Source: Dryomyza anilis (taxonomy: Eukaryota > Arthropoda > Insecta > Diptera > Dryomyzidae). Taken from it: a stretch of DNA of 64,000 nt. Under the pieces are notes generated by a model. The model saw only the letters and a list, made by a program, of their open reading frames with translations, was not told where the DNA came from and did no database searches. The stretch lies in contig OX638132.1 in NCBI GenBank assembly GCA_951804985.1, positions 9,715,529-9,779,528 of the forward strand. Reading direction: 5' to 3'. A program made the position numbers and the translations under genes. Within the stretch, counting starts at the first letter, position 1, and the number at the start of each line of letters is the position of its first letter. Positions 19,742 through 31,222 of this stretch are shown one piece after another.

Positions 19742-20982
19742 CAGATCATCCTGCGGTCGAAGGCCTCACCGTGTCCCGGGTGCACGATCCGATGTTGCTC
19801 CTCCTGAACTCGGGTCGGTCCCCCCTGACGCTCCGCCAGCGTCGCCTGGAGGACGTCGAAGTCGTTTGCCATCTGTATTAGTTCCCCCAGCGTCGTGAAC
19901 TCCCCGCGCTTTACGTATAACTGGTACTCTCGTCGACAGTTCTTGTAGATCCGTTCCAGTTGTTGTGCACGCGAGTAGTGGGCGTGTCGCATCAACGTTT
20001 GGACTGCGAGGGTGAAATTCTTAAAAGACTCACCGGGTCGCTGCATCCTCTGGCGTATCTCGTCATCCAGGTTTTCCAGATACCTGGGTGGCAGAAAGAA
20101 TCGTAGAAAATCCGCCTTAAACGCGTCCCATCCGCTCCACCGGATGTGATTGTTTCGGAACCAAATGAGGGCTCGGTCCACCAGTAGTTGAGGCATGGCA
20201 TGTGGCAACCAATCTCTGCTTACGTTGTAAACGTCCGTCAGTTCCTCAATCCGTTCTATGAACGCCAGTGGGTCGCTCTCGCCGTCGAATCGTACTGCCC
20301 ATTTTCTCACGCGGTCCATAGCGACAGCGTAGGTGGCATATCCTCCCCTGGGGTCTTCTCTTCTCGGTGCTACGTTGCTCGCTACGGTGGAGGCTAAACT
20401 CGGGCCGGCTGCTTCTCCAACTTCCTGCTTGTTGATGGGGAGGGGGGTCTGGGAAAATGTACATCCTGGTAGGTGAACATCACATGCTGCGTCCGCAACT
20501 GGTGACGGCTGCGTCTTCTCACTCCCGTCGGTGGTCGTGTCCGTCCGCATTTCCGCGCGCTCTGTGGCTTCACTTTTTCTCGGGGGTTCGCTGCTCGCTC
20601 CTACTCCAGTGGTTAGGGTTTTACTCGAGCTGGCGGCTCCCTTCATTTCGGGATTTTTGAAGGGGGTGAAGGTCTGGTGCGGTGTTTGTGTCGGCGACGC
20701 CTGGGTCGCGTCTATTGTTGAAGGGGGCTCTGTCTTTTCACCCATAGCGATAGCAGTGGGGACTATGAGTGCTAAAGGCCCGGGCGACGGGCATTTGGTA
20801 TGTTTGAGCTCCAGTTTAAGGAGGCGCTCCAGGACCTCGCTCGCGTGGCCTCCGTCCGACACGAAGTTACACAGGCTCTTCCGTAACTCCTCCGCCGTAC
20901 CTGTTTCTGGTAATCCGAATTCTACGGCGTACGCCACCAAGTCCTCCTTGCGCAAGCCGTAAATCCAGGTTAGCTTCACCAT
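19594..20982 (-). CDS. gag: Gag structural polyprotein
   Basis: This 462-residue protein should assemble the virus-like particle and package the RNA. Residues about 1-45 (VKLTWIYGLRKEDLVAYAVE) resemble a SAP-like helical DNA-binding fold. Residues 60-200 are Pro/Thr/Ser-rich linker. About 220-390 match a retrotransposon capsid region (WAVRFDGESDPLAFIERI, IWFRNN, FKADFLRFFLP). The C terminus has a CCHC zinc knuckle (C414, C417, H422, C427) and a second knuckle-like motif C435-C438...C448 in which the histidine position is V. The ATG lies 84 bases after the primer-binding site and is the first in-frame Met. Ribosomes either stop at TAG 19594-19596 or shift to pol at residue 455. Confidence 0.95.
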   Translation of the reverse strand: MVKLTWIYGLRKEDLVAYAVEFGLPETGTAEELRKSLCNFVSDGGHASEVLERLLKLELKHTKCPSPGPLALIVPTAIAMGEKTEPPSTIDATQASPTQTPHQTFTPFKNPEMKGAASSSKTLTTGVGASSEPPRKSEATERAEMRTDTTTDGSEKTQPSPVADAACDVHLPGCTFSQTPLPINKQEVGEAAGPSLASTVASNVAPRREDPRGGYATYAVAMDRVRKWAVRFDGESDPLAFIERIEELTDVYNVSRDWLPHAMPQLLVDRALIWFRNNHIRWSGWDAFKADFLRFFLPPRYLENLDDEIRQRMQRPGESFKNFTLAVQTLMRHAHYSRAQQLERIYKNCRREYQLYVKRGEFTTLGELIQMANDFDVLQATLAERQGGPTRVQEEQHRIVHPGHGEAFDRRMICWRCGGEGHFQRECRAPAKLFCWQCGKSGVRTIDCCRPRPGNDSGDRPQ

Positions 20983-21066
20983 GTTGAAAACTTGGGCGAG
21001 ACCCTTTACCCGACGCTACGTTGAGTTGTTTGTGACTATTATTTTTGTTTTATTTTCCACCTCAAG
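20983..21066 (-). other. Short leader between PBS and gag
   Basis: Eighty-four bases of untranslated leader. It would be expected to include packaging signals, but none can be recognised from sequence alone. Confidence 0.5.
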
Positions 21067-21084
21067 GTCCCTGCTCGGGCGCCA
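21067..21084 (-). promoter_or_regulatory. Primer-binding site for tRNA-Lys(UUU)
   Basis: The plus strand reads GTCCCTGCTCGGGCGCCA, two bases from the 5' LTR edge. Its complement pairs with the last 18 nucleotides of a tRNA. The 15 encoded bases plus CCA equal the 3' end of the tRNA-Lys gene at 45588-45660 without a mismatch. Confidence 0.93.
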
Positions 21085-21086
21085 CT

Positions 21087-23524
21087 TGTAACGAACTACC
21101 TGGTGGTCAAAGGCTGAGGTACTCCTCAGCGGCGGTCCAGGGGTAGGTCGACAAATAATTTATTTATGTCAGGGGTACCTTTTTAGTTCAACTCAACTGT
21201 AGCCCCTGGTAAATGATAACGCCCTTGTTGTAATTCATAAATAACTTCTTTAATAATAGTAATAATAAGTGTGATAGGATAGTAAATTATAATTAAAGGC
21301 AGCGCTCCGCTGCCGCTACTGGATTGCTTAGAAATGGCGGGTTCCCGTCGGAGGCGTCTCCAACGCTGAACCCTCGGATATGTAAATCTGGTTCCTCGGT
21401 CTGCGCCCCTTTCTGACGCAACCGGTTGCTATGTCGTATTACGCCGCTCGTCGCGTCGCGGCCCGCTATGCTATTGTGCGTACCACCCGGGACCCCTCCT
21501 CTGACCCCGGCTCCGATGCCGGCTCACTTTACTTTGTCCGGGTGGTCGTTGTGAAATCCCTCGTAGTTGCCCCTGATTCAGCAATTCGGCTCACTGCTAC
21601 TGCTCGGTTTCTCGTACTCTGCTACTGCTCGGTTCTCGTACGCTGTTACTGCTCGGCTCTCGTGCGCTCGTGTCTACTCGCTTCACTGCTACTGCTCGGT
21701 TTCTCGTGCTCTGCTACTGCTCGGTTCTCGTACGCTGTTACTGCTCGGCTCTCGTGCGCTCGTGTCTACTCGCTTCACTGTTACTGCTCCGTTCTCGTAC
21801 TCTGCTAATGCTCGGTTCTCGTACGCTGTTACTGCTCGGCTCACTGCTACTGCTCGGTTCTCGTGCTCTGCTACTGCTCGGTTCTCGTGCGCTGTTACTA
21901 CTCGGCTCACTGCTACTGCTCGGTTCTCGTGCTCTGCTACTGCTCGGTTTCTCGTGCGCTGTTACTGCTCGGCACTCATACTCTGCTACTGTTCGGTTCT
22001 CGTACGCTGCTACTGCTCGGTGCTCATGCTCTGCTACTGCTCGGCTCACTGCTACTGCTCGGTTCTCGAACGCGATTACTACTCGGCTCACTGCTACTGC
22101 TCGGTTCTCGTACGCTGTTACTGCTCGGCTCACTGCTACTGCTCGGTTCTCGTGCTCTGCTACTGCTCGGTTCTCGTGCGCTGTTACTACTCGGCTCACT
22201 GCTACTGCTCGGTTCTCGTGCTCTGCTACGGCTCTGTGCTCATACTCTGCTACGGTTCGGTTCTCGTACGCTGTTACTACTCGGCTCACTGCTACTGCTC
22301 TGTTCTCGTGCTCTGCTACTGCTCGGTTCTCGTACGCTGCTACTGCTCGGCTCACTGCTACTGCTCGGTTCTCGTGCTCTGCTACTGTTCGGTTCCCGTA
22401 CGCTGCTACTGCTCTGTGCTCATACTCTGCTACGGTTCGGTTCTCGTACGCTGTTACTACTCGGCTCACTGCTACTGCTCGGTTCTCGTGCTCTGCTACT
22501 GCTCGGTTCTCGTGCGCTGTTACTGCTCGGCACTCATACTCTGCTACTGTTCGGTTCTCGTATGCTGCTACTGCTCGGCTCACTGCTACTGCTCTGTTCT
22601 CGTGCTCTGCTACTGTTCGTGCCTACTCGGCTCGCTTGGTTCGGCTTGGTGGTGACGCGCACGAAATGGACGTTCGCACCGCGTGGTCGGATAAAATTAC
22701 ACAACTTACCGCCAAGCCTCTTGTGGCCACTTTTGAGGTTATGGTCGTTCGGTCCCCTGCGCCTGTATCGCTGCTTTGCCACCACGATCCTCGTGGCGCA
22801 CTTTTGTAGGTTAGGTTGACTCGTCTTCCCTGGGCACTTTGGCTCTGCTGCATTTAAATAAACTGAAGTTGTTGTTCGCCTTTGTTCGGTGTCTGGGTTC
22901 TGCTGCATTAAATAAAACGATTTTACATTCACTTTGTGTCGCTTGGCTCAACCACTATGACAGGTTCAACCACCACCGATTCAGCCTGTGTGTCGGGCAG
23001 AGAAACTTGACCTTTCTACTGCCGTTCCCAGCAGCGCTCGTCAACGCCGTACCAACCAAAGGATAATTCTCCGCCTGCTTGAAACTTATACCTTTCTTTT
23101 CAGCTTTGATTATCTTTGCGTTGGTATGGGTTTGGTTCCTTGTTGTAGCCCGCTTTTCCTCCCAGGAGAAACTTACTACAACAACTCAGAACAATCTAAT
23201 GTGTGTCTGCACTGTATCACGGTCGCCGACGAACTGCCCGATCCTTCGGTTCTCGGCTTCTTCATCACCGTCGGCTACTATGTTTCGTCGTAAATGCGGT
23301 GCACTGTATTCGTCTCTTTCACGCACCTGCATGGTGCTTAGACCGGTTTTACACCATTCTCACCACGACGCCATTTGTTCCATGATCGTAGCTTTTACTC
23401 GTTACTTTGGCTACAGGCACCAGTGTTGCCCTCTTCTCATCAATTGTTCCTCGGTGGCCCCCCTTTTACTGCTGGAGGCGAGCAATGTGTGGGACAAATT
23501 TACCCCATAAATTTGTCCGTCACA
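21087..23524 (-). repeat. 5' LTR (element orientation)
   Basis: This is the identical partner of 12795-15232. It should contain the promoter in U3/R, starting from the TGTGACGG end at 23524. No TATA box is convincing. It carries the same tandem array at about 21592-22632. The ATTT target duplication follows at 23525-23528. Confidence 0.97.
21592..22632. repeat. Tandem repeat array in the 5' LTR
   Basis: Copy of the 24/18-bp array described for the 3' LTR, with no difference seen. In this LTR it would lie upstream of, or within, the transcription-control region. Confidence 0.9.
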
Positions 23525-24734
23525 ATTTGTTAATATTTGCTGTGTAGTTTAACATCAACCACATATAGTTTACATACACATAGAACTTTAGATGTAGATT
23601 GTTTTATTATTTCAATCTAGTTATACTCATTTTAAATTTATGTTCTCAATTAAAAATGCAAATGTGTGCATATAATTTTAAATAAAAAACCATTATGCAA
23701 CGTTATGGTTTTAGGTGCTAAAAAATAAAACAACTATTGTATAAATTATGACAAAATGTCAAAGGCACATGAGAACTAAATGAAGTATAATTATTTCTAA
23801 AATATTGAGCTGGTCAAGAACGAAAAGCTGACCAATGCAAAAACCACTTTATCTTGAATTTTCGACAAATTGCTATCGTTAGTACCGCTGACCTGAGTTG
23901 GTACAGTGTAGTTCACTAAGTTTTGAAGCTACTTCTGATCACTCTAAATACTATAAAGTCTTTAATTTAACGTTAATCTAATAGATTAAAGTTCATGCAG
24001 CTCAGAGGCAGCATGCTTTCAATTAGACTCGATACTAAAAGTTTTTGCTTTTGGCTTTTGCAGATTTCAGCTAGCATTAAGTTAGCTTCTAGCTGAGCAT
24101 GACTAACAGCAAAATAATGTTATTATACATTTATCACATTTTATGATGTCTTAAAGTTGTTTTCAAACTCGTTGTTTTAATGACAATAGTTTTAAAATCA
24201 TTGAATTTGTATTCATCTTTATTATACACTTAGAAATTTTTTATAATATATATTTAACAATATTTTTTACAAGTTAACAAAAATAACACATTCTGGACAA
24301 GTGTCAGATCACAATGAAATAATTGCTTCTCTAGGGTAGACTTACTTTTTAATCGGCTAAATTGAATATTTTTAAATAACCCCCATTTAAATTATAAATA
24401 TAAACAATATTTTTTACTTCGCGAACCGACTTGTGGTACCGTAAAAAATTAAATAAAAATTCCACAAATAAAAATTCTACATACTTTCACAGGGGTATTC
24501 AAATAAAAGGCTATTGTCTCACGTGTAACAATAGAACTCAAAACGGTGGGATCTATACAGAGAAAAAAGTGCACTTAAAATTTTAAAGTTCACGTTATTA
24601 ATTTAAAAATTTTCCGAATTTAAAGTGCTACACTTTAAATTAAAATTTATCACATTAAAATTCAATGTATTTCATTTAACACAATTTATCTTCATGCCAG
24701 TAGAACATATTCCGTAGTCACTATTTGATGAACT
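23525..24734. other. AT-rich intron-like DNA, no gene seen
   Basis: The flank of the LTR element and A/T-rich unique sequence. A CAGAGAAAAAAGTGCACTT word at 24558 resembles MITE termini of this genome, but no matching end was found. Confidence 0.5.
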
Positions 24735-24925
24735 ATACACAGAAATAAAAGTTCATACGATTTATGAATTTGTTCATCAATTTTATGAATTTTTCATTAG
24801 GACTCAAGACCAAATTCGTCCAATTTATGAATCGTTCATAAAACCGTAATGAAAAACTTCATAATATTGATGAATGCTTTCATAATATTTATGGAAAAAT
24901 TCATGATATATATGAACTTTTAAAA
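24735..24925. mobile_element. Palindromic MITE, copy 1
   Basis: The ends read AAAAGTTCATA and TATGAACTTTT. The inside carries ATTTATGAAT, CATCAATTTTATGAAT, GACCAAATTC and CATAATATTGATGAATG words. The same words in the same order occur at 29908-30086. About 190 bp, no ORF. Confidence 0.65.
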
Positions 24926-24929
24926 TTCA

Positions 24930-25075
24930 GTATCGCTCGGCTGAATTGCACGTAACGTGGAGGGTGCGCTGCTTTGCGTCAAAAGTTCAAGTCCAGCTTT
25001 GAACCTGTACTACGTAGCCTCACGTGGCTGACAGACCAACGCACTAACCACTGAGCTCCCAACGCGTCGCCACCT
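24930..25075 (-). mobile_element. tRNA-like sequence, probable SINE head or tRNA pseudogene
   Basis: On the minus strand an A-box-like GAGCTCAGTGGTTAG (complement of about 25041-25056) is followed about 50 bases later by a B-box-like GGTTCAAAGCTGG (24993-25005). The spacing fits a polymerase III promoter of a tRNA. A standard cloverleaf does not close, and there is no poly-A tail, so an intact tRNA gene is excluded. Confidence 0.4.
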
Positions 25076-27370
25076 ATTTGCTGAAAATCTTTCGATGTAA
25101 TGTTTCTCAACTGTCATAAGCTTACAAAAATGGTTGATTAAATTCTCGAGACAATATTTGTATTTTTCAGGAAATGAGATATTTGAGAATGTTCGCCCGT
25201 TTTTTAAACTTTAGATGTAAAGGCATATACAAGAAATATAATCGGATGGACATTTTCTATTTATCTCTGTTTTTGCCGGAAATATGTCTCAAGAGATTGT
25301 CAAATTTTGTATAATTTTAATAACATAGTACTGCCAGAAATAGACACTTTTTGTTGCAAGATACGAAAAAATATAAATTGAAGCAATATTTTTTAAATAA
25401 ATATAAAATATTTAATAACCATGATATAATCTCTAGACATGATATAATCTCTAGACATTTTTGTAATATTTGTATATTTTATACTATAAATTATCTCAGA
25501 AAATATATAATTTTTATTATATGTAGACTAACCACTAAAACAAGACAGCTTAATTAAATTATTAAATTGTTTATGGATATATTGAAAAATATATCTTGAA
25601 GTTTTTGTTAATTTTTGAAAATTTTCAATATATTATTATTATTTTTTTAAATTTATGTTTATTGATGATTATTAACATGTGGAATTTATATTTTCAAAAT
25701 ATGATTGTTGTATTTCCTTATACGCAAATTGATGCTCAGTGATTTTGGCGTTGTTCGCCTGTGGCTTTAATTCTTCTATGTTTTTGTTTTATTTTTTTTA
25801 TAATACCTCAACTGCCAATGCGTTTTTATAATTTATTGTTTCTTATGTTTAAAAATGGAATGCATTGCAAATTTGCAAAATTTTTACACGACTATGTAGT
25901 AGCCTTGAACTTTAGGCCGACAACATGTAATAAACTGGGTGTAAAATTAATGTGTGTTGAGTGATTTTTATTATAGTTTGCTTAAATAGATGTCAGTGAC
26001 AAATTGTTTAAATTCAGAAAAAAAAAATTACATTGATGTGGGTATTACGAAAAGTTGATAGGTTAATAGCAGTTAAAATGCTTTGCGGTTTCGAAAAGCC
26101 GTGCTTTTTTTCTGTCACGTTTGGATATTAATGTATATCAAGAATTATTGCTCTTAGTTACTTTTTTGATATCTAGGATGATAATCTCTACATATTAAGA
26201 ATAATTGCTTTTAGTTACTTTCAACAAACAGAGAGGCACACTAAAAACAGATGGTGGTGGCACACGCACATCGCAAAGCATACGTGCGAATATTACAGAG
26301 AAAGCAAGAACGATGAAAACAACAACATTTACATGAACATGTGTTCTTTAAATTTTGAGAAGAATACAGCAAAAATTTTGCGTGTTTTTTTTTGATTTTT
26401 AAAAGTCAATAAACTAACTTCTCGAAATCCAGAAGAATAAATCTTGTTTTCTTTTTGATAACTAAGAAATTTACTTTCTTAATATTTAGTTGATAAATTC
26501 TAAATACTATTGATATTTGTAAAATTTAGCTATTTTTCATTTGGGTCGAAATCCTCTCCCGTTTTAGAAGTTTATTATCGATTATTTAGAAATTTATTAT
26601 TGTGCTCTTCGATTGTGTTCGTAAATTTAGTCGTCGGCCTCTTGCGTTTTACGTATCGCCGTGCCCGTGCGTGTTCGTGCCGTCAAAATCAGACACGCGC
26701 CCATCTCTAGTTTCGATTGAAGTTGTTGAATTTGAAATTTTACAGAATAAAGTAAAATTATATAAATCATCAGGTATAAAATTTAAACCATACAAAAAAT
26801 GAAAAAAACATATATATCAAATGTGCAAATTGTTGACGGCTCCAATTTTGATTTGAACTTCCGTTGTTATGCGTTTCATTAAGCGCGCATTATGCAAGAG
26901 TTTTGAATTAAATATTTCTTAGAGCTAATTTAACACCTTAATTATGACAGCTATAAAAGATTATTATTATTTTTTTAAATCAACTTAATTTAAAGCAAAT
27001 TCTTCGTCGAACACTTTGGTCGGCGCATAAACAACCGGTCATAATGGGCATTTGCAGTGGTATTAATCAAACTACCATCATGGTGATAATCATCAGCATC
27101 ATCAGCAACGTCGACACTTTGTATTTTTTAGAAGAATTTAAGAGGATTTTCGAATATTATTTAGCACTTAAGTAGTTTGTCTGCAGTTCGTCTGCTTTAT
27201 GAGTTAATATTGTAAAAAGTATTCGATGAATTTTAAAATTTTAAATGAAATTCGAAAGTTAATGAAATTTCAACTACCACAATCGAAAAGAGATATTCAA
27301 CATCATATCGAAGATTTCACTCATTGAATTAAAATTTTATGTTTTTCATGTTTAATTTGACATTTCGAAA
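25076..27370. other. Intron-like DNA, no gene supported
   Basis: Mostly A/T-rich with short less AT-rich patches at 26230-26290, 26600-26720 and 27005-27110. Small ORFs at 25351, 25761, 26510 and 26602 show no domain, codon signal or splice sites that would support them. Confidence 0.45.
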
Positions 27371-27489
27371 TTAATTAATTTTATTAATAAATTTAATTAA
27401 TTTTATTAATAAATTTAATTAATTTTATTAATAAATTTAATTAATTTTATTAATAAATTTAATTAATTTTATTAATAAATTTAATTAAT
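27371..27489. repeat. 22-bp minisatellite, about 5 copies
   Basis: The unit AATTAATTTTATTAATAAAT plus TT repeats without visible change about five times. Confidence 0.85.
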
Positions 27490-28251
27490 ATTTTTCGATT
27501 AAAAAAAAAATTAGACACTTTTTTTCGAAAATAAAAAAGATTTACTCAAAACAAAAAAAAAAATATTTTGATAAAAATATATATATATATTTTATTTTAT
27601 CAATTATCAAACAAATAATTTGTTTAGTTTTACTTCTTAATATGTATAAAACTATTAATATTCTAGGTGCTACAAAACAGCATTGTATTAAAATAAACAA
27701 TTTGTTTATAACTCATTAAAACTCAGTTATTCTTCACAAAAATTACCAAATAAACTTTTGAATACACATTTATTCCTATTTAAGATTACCGCCAATTAAA
27801 TACTCATACAACTTCCTACTACTTAATGGTCGACTTAAGAAATAATTGGATTTTCGTATGTACATATTGAAGCTCACAGTAGGTACTTCTTGGCTGCCTG
27901 CACAGATGAGATCATCTGCGTATTTTGCAGATATTCTGATGGTTATTATGTTGTTTGACTCTTACTTTTGACATTTAAAGGAGTGACGTAAAATACAAAC
28001 GTAACAAAATTGTCGAAAAACCTGAAAATGTCGAAATAAATAATATTTACCAACAGTCTATGCAATTGAAAAATTTCCTTTTATTTCTTTCAAATGAAAC
28101 GCAAGAGGCTTAATGAAGACAATTAAACAAAATATGAGAAATCATGCATTGACAGTTAATTCATATAACTACTCAATTATTTTATATTTTTATTACACAA
28201 TATATTTACTGCTTAATAGAATTATGGTAGCGGAAAAGCCGTCAAAAACCT
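27490..28251. other. AT-rich DNA, no gene seen
   Basis: No ORF or structured repeat found. Confidence 0.5.
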
Positions 28252-29035
28252 AATTTAATTTTTAGTGAAAAATTGAATTTTTAGTGAAAAATTGAATTTT
28301 TAGTGAAAAATGGAATTTTTAGTGAAAAAGTTGAATTTTTAGTGAAAAATTGAATTTTTAGTGAAAAATTGAATTTTTAGTAAAAAATTGAATTTTTAGT
28401 GAAAAATTGAATTTTTAGTAAAAAATTGAATTTTTAGTGAAAAATTGAATTTTTAGTGAAAACTTGAATTTTTAGTGAAAAATTGAATTTTTAGTGAAAA
28501 ATTGAATTTTTTAGTGAAAAATTGAATTTTTAGTGAAAAATTGAATTTTTAGTGAAAATTGAATTTTTAGTGAAAAATTGAATTTTTAGTGAAAAATTGA
28601 ATTTTTAGTGAAAAATTAAATTTTTAGTGAAAATTTGAATTTTTAGTGAAAAATTGAATTTTTAGTGAAAATTTGAATTTTTAGTGAAAAATTGAATTTT
28701 TAGTGAAAAATTGAATTTTTAGTGAAAAATTGAATTTTTAGTGAAAAATTGAATTTTTAGTGAAAAATTGAATTTTTAGTGAAAAATTGAATTTTTAGTG
28801 AAAAATTGAATTTTTAGTGAAAAATTGAATTTTTAGTGAAAAATTGAATTTTTAGTGAAAAATTGAAATTTTAGTGAAAAATTGAATTTTTAGTGAAAAA
28901 TTGAATTTTTTAGTGAAAAATTGAATTTTTAGTGAAAAATTGAATTTTTAGTGAAAAATTGAATTTTTAGTGAAAAATTGGATTTTTAGTGAAAAATTGA
29001 ATTTTTAGTGAAAAATTAATTTTTCAGTGAAAAAT
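28252..29035. repeat. 19-bp minisatellite, about 41 copies
   Basis: The unit TTTTTAGTGAAAAATTGAA repeats across 784 bp with very few changes (single A/T indels or one-base substitutions). The high homogeneity suggests recent expansion or ongoing homogenisation. Confidence 0.92.
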
Positions 29036-29907
29036 GTAACAATGAAATATTTTTCAATATTTCTCAGAAATTCTTACATAATTCACTATTTGTTTAGCTA
29101 AACATTGAAAAATTAAAAAATTATAATATTATAAATTGCCAATTTTAGCACACTTAAGATTTTGCAAACAAATATGCTTCAAGCTTTTATAGTAATTACA
29201 ACAAACACTTAAATAAAAATTACCTATACCGCAACAACAACAACAACAACTATTTTCAATACTATTAGTAAAACAATTACATGCTTTTAATTCACCATCA
29301 AAGTGCACATAATGAGCCCTAGGTTTCGATACAGCGATTCAACTCGAAAATTAAATGCACTTTTTTATGTTACGCTCTGTCACTCTACCATCAATTTAAT
29401 TATATATAATTTAAGGCCAATAGTTTATTGGTTATATAATAATAATATTGAAGAATTAAATACCCAAGCCTTCTGTATTTTAAAAATTTTACAACCAACT
29501 TAATGAGCATATAGCAATGGGAAGTTTCTGGAAATCATATAAAATGTTTTCAAATTATGTATATTTTTTAAGGCAGTTACGAACTCCAACTCTGTCTGCT
29601 AAAAATTTTGAAAAAGTGCCCAGAGCCTGTCAAATTTACAGTTTTTTATAAAACAGAGATTTATATAAATCAAATAGATACCTGAAATATTTTGAATTCG
29701 ATTTTATTAATTGAAAGCTGACTTAGAGATTATTCAATCATTATTCAATTGGTCAAGTTTGATGCATATACATTAAATATAACATAATTTTTAGATTTGT
29801 TTTCATAAAAACTGGATTTTTCGAGTTTTTTGTATTCGATTTTAATAACTCTAAACTGACTGAGAGACCTCTATGCAAATTATGATGATGCATATTACCA
29901 AAATTTG
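29036..29907. other. AT-rich DNA, no gene seen
   Basis: Contains a short CAACAACAACAACAA run at about 29234. The 66-codon ORF at 29303 has no support as a gene. Confidence 0.45.
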
Positions 29908-30086
29908 CACAGAAACAAAAGTTCATACTATTTATGAATTTTTTCATCAATTTTATGAATATGTCCTTACGACCAAATTCATCCAATTTATGAATCTTTT
30001 ATAAATCCGTAATGAAAAAGTTCATAATATTGATTAACGCTTTCATAATATTTATGAAATAAATTTATGAACTTTTAACAATTTAA
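29908..30086. mobile_element. Palindromic MITE, copy 2
   Basis: Partner of 24735-24925: AAAAGTTCATACTATTTATG, CGACCAAATTCATCC, GTAATGAAAAAGTTCATAAT and the final TTATGAACTTTTAA are shared in order. Confidence 0.65.
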
Positions 30087-31039
30087 AAATATATGATCTT
30101 TAAAATTAGATTAAATTTATTTTTTCGGTTTTCCTGGATTCGTTTTTAATAATTCAATTCATAAACATCACAATTAAATGTCAAAAGTTTGATGCCTTCT
30201 TGAAGTTTATTACCAAAACCTTGGCTATTTTAAGTTAAAAATCTCGGAACATATAGATTAAATTTTAATAATTTAACAGACTGACATAACTATTTATTAA
30301 ATGTGACTAATCTTTACAACAAATTTAAAATGTTTGAGTAATAGAATCATTCTTTTAGTGAACAATTTCGATCATAAAATATTACAATCATTATCTTTAA
30401 ATTATTAAAGACAAATTTGTATAATATAAGCCTTGTATCATTGTAAATTGCAAAACTCATTAATGATTTTTAATAATTTTAAAACTATATTTTGTGTCGT
30501 TTTATGTCCGTAAATTTCGCTGTCTTAAGCATTTGAGTACCATAATTTTAATTTTGTTTGCAAAGTAAAACAGGCATAACTTAAAATTTGTGATGGCATT
30601 AAATTTATAATTTGTATGCTTAAATAATTTAATACTTTACTTGCTGAAATTTAAGATCATTAAAGCATAAAGCTTAGTGAAAATGTAGATATGCAAAATG
30701 CGGTAAATGTTTCGTTGTAATTAAAAATATAAAAAAATAGTGTAAAACCAAAAAGATGTTGTCGATTACTAATTATAATATTACCATAATTACCATGCAC
30801 GGGAAAACTTGTTTTACTGCAAATATAAAATGTTTGCCACCAAAATGTTAATTGGTAATGTTAGTTTGGCAATTATAATAAAAATTAAACATAAATCATA
30901 AAATTATAATAAAAATCTTATGATAAAAAAGAAATTATTGTCATATTAAACAAATTAATGATTGGTATTATAAAATGTTTGCAGCAAACAAATGTGTTCT
31001 CTATGTATTCGGTATTATAATTGTGTGTAAAATATAAAA
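30087..31039. other. AT-rich DNA, no gene seen
   Basis: Non-coding, no structured repeat found. Confidence 0.5.
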
Positions 31040-31222
31040 AAAGGTACTAATCCTATTAATCCTATTAAAATTGGTCAATAGAACAGTAAACCCAAAAACA
31101 GTTACTTTATTTAATAGTATTTTGTAGTATTTAATGGTATTTTCCCATTAAAATAATAATTTATCCTATTGACTAATTTTTATAGCAAAAACTTTCGATT
31201 TTGTAGTATGTTTTTTATGTGT
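31040..31222. repeat. Diverged relative of the MITE at 37390-37607
   Basis: Shares ATTAAAATTGGTCAAT, AGTATTTAATGGTATTTTCC, ATTAAAATAATAAT and TATCCTATTGACTA in order. The termini are degraded. Confidence 0.6.

Larger units (their letters stand above)
12795..23524 (-). mobile_element. Complete Ty3/Gypsy LTR retrotransposon, minus strand, apparently intact
   Basis: The element is 10,730 bp. Two 2,438-bp LTRs (12795-15232 and 21087-23524) begin TGT and end ACA, and ATTT lies directly outside both (12791-12794 and 23525-23528). The coding strand is minus, so the right-hand LTR is the 5' LTR. Reading leftwards from it come a tRNA-Lys primer-binding site, gag, a -1 frameshift signal, pol in the gypsy order (protease, RT, RNase H, integrase), a short third ORF and the polypurine tract. 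Nothing is interrupted by a stop or frameshift. Long LTRs plus a Lys primer recall the Osvaldo/Ulysses group of Drosophila elements. That placement is from memory of the family and needs an RT phylogeny. Confidence 0.97.

Noticed and set aside
15972..20962. Many plus-strand ORFs across gag-pol
   Set aside because: They are shadows of gag and pol in GC-richer DNA. The minus-strand frames hold all the conserved motifs.
12604..23545. LTR element inserted into a MITE with TACACTGAAAA ends
   Set aside because: The left end resembles a MITE terminus, but the right flank (ATTTGCTGTGTAG) is not a convincing complement.
28252..29035. CRISPR-like array
   Set aside because: There are no unique spacers between the repeats. 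It is a head-to-tail minisatellite in a eukaryotic sequence.
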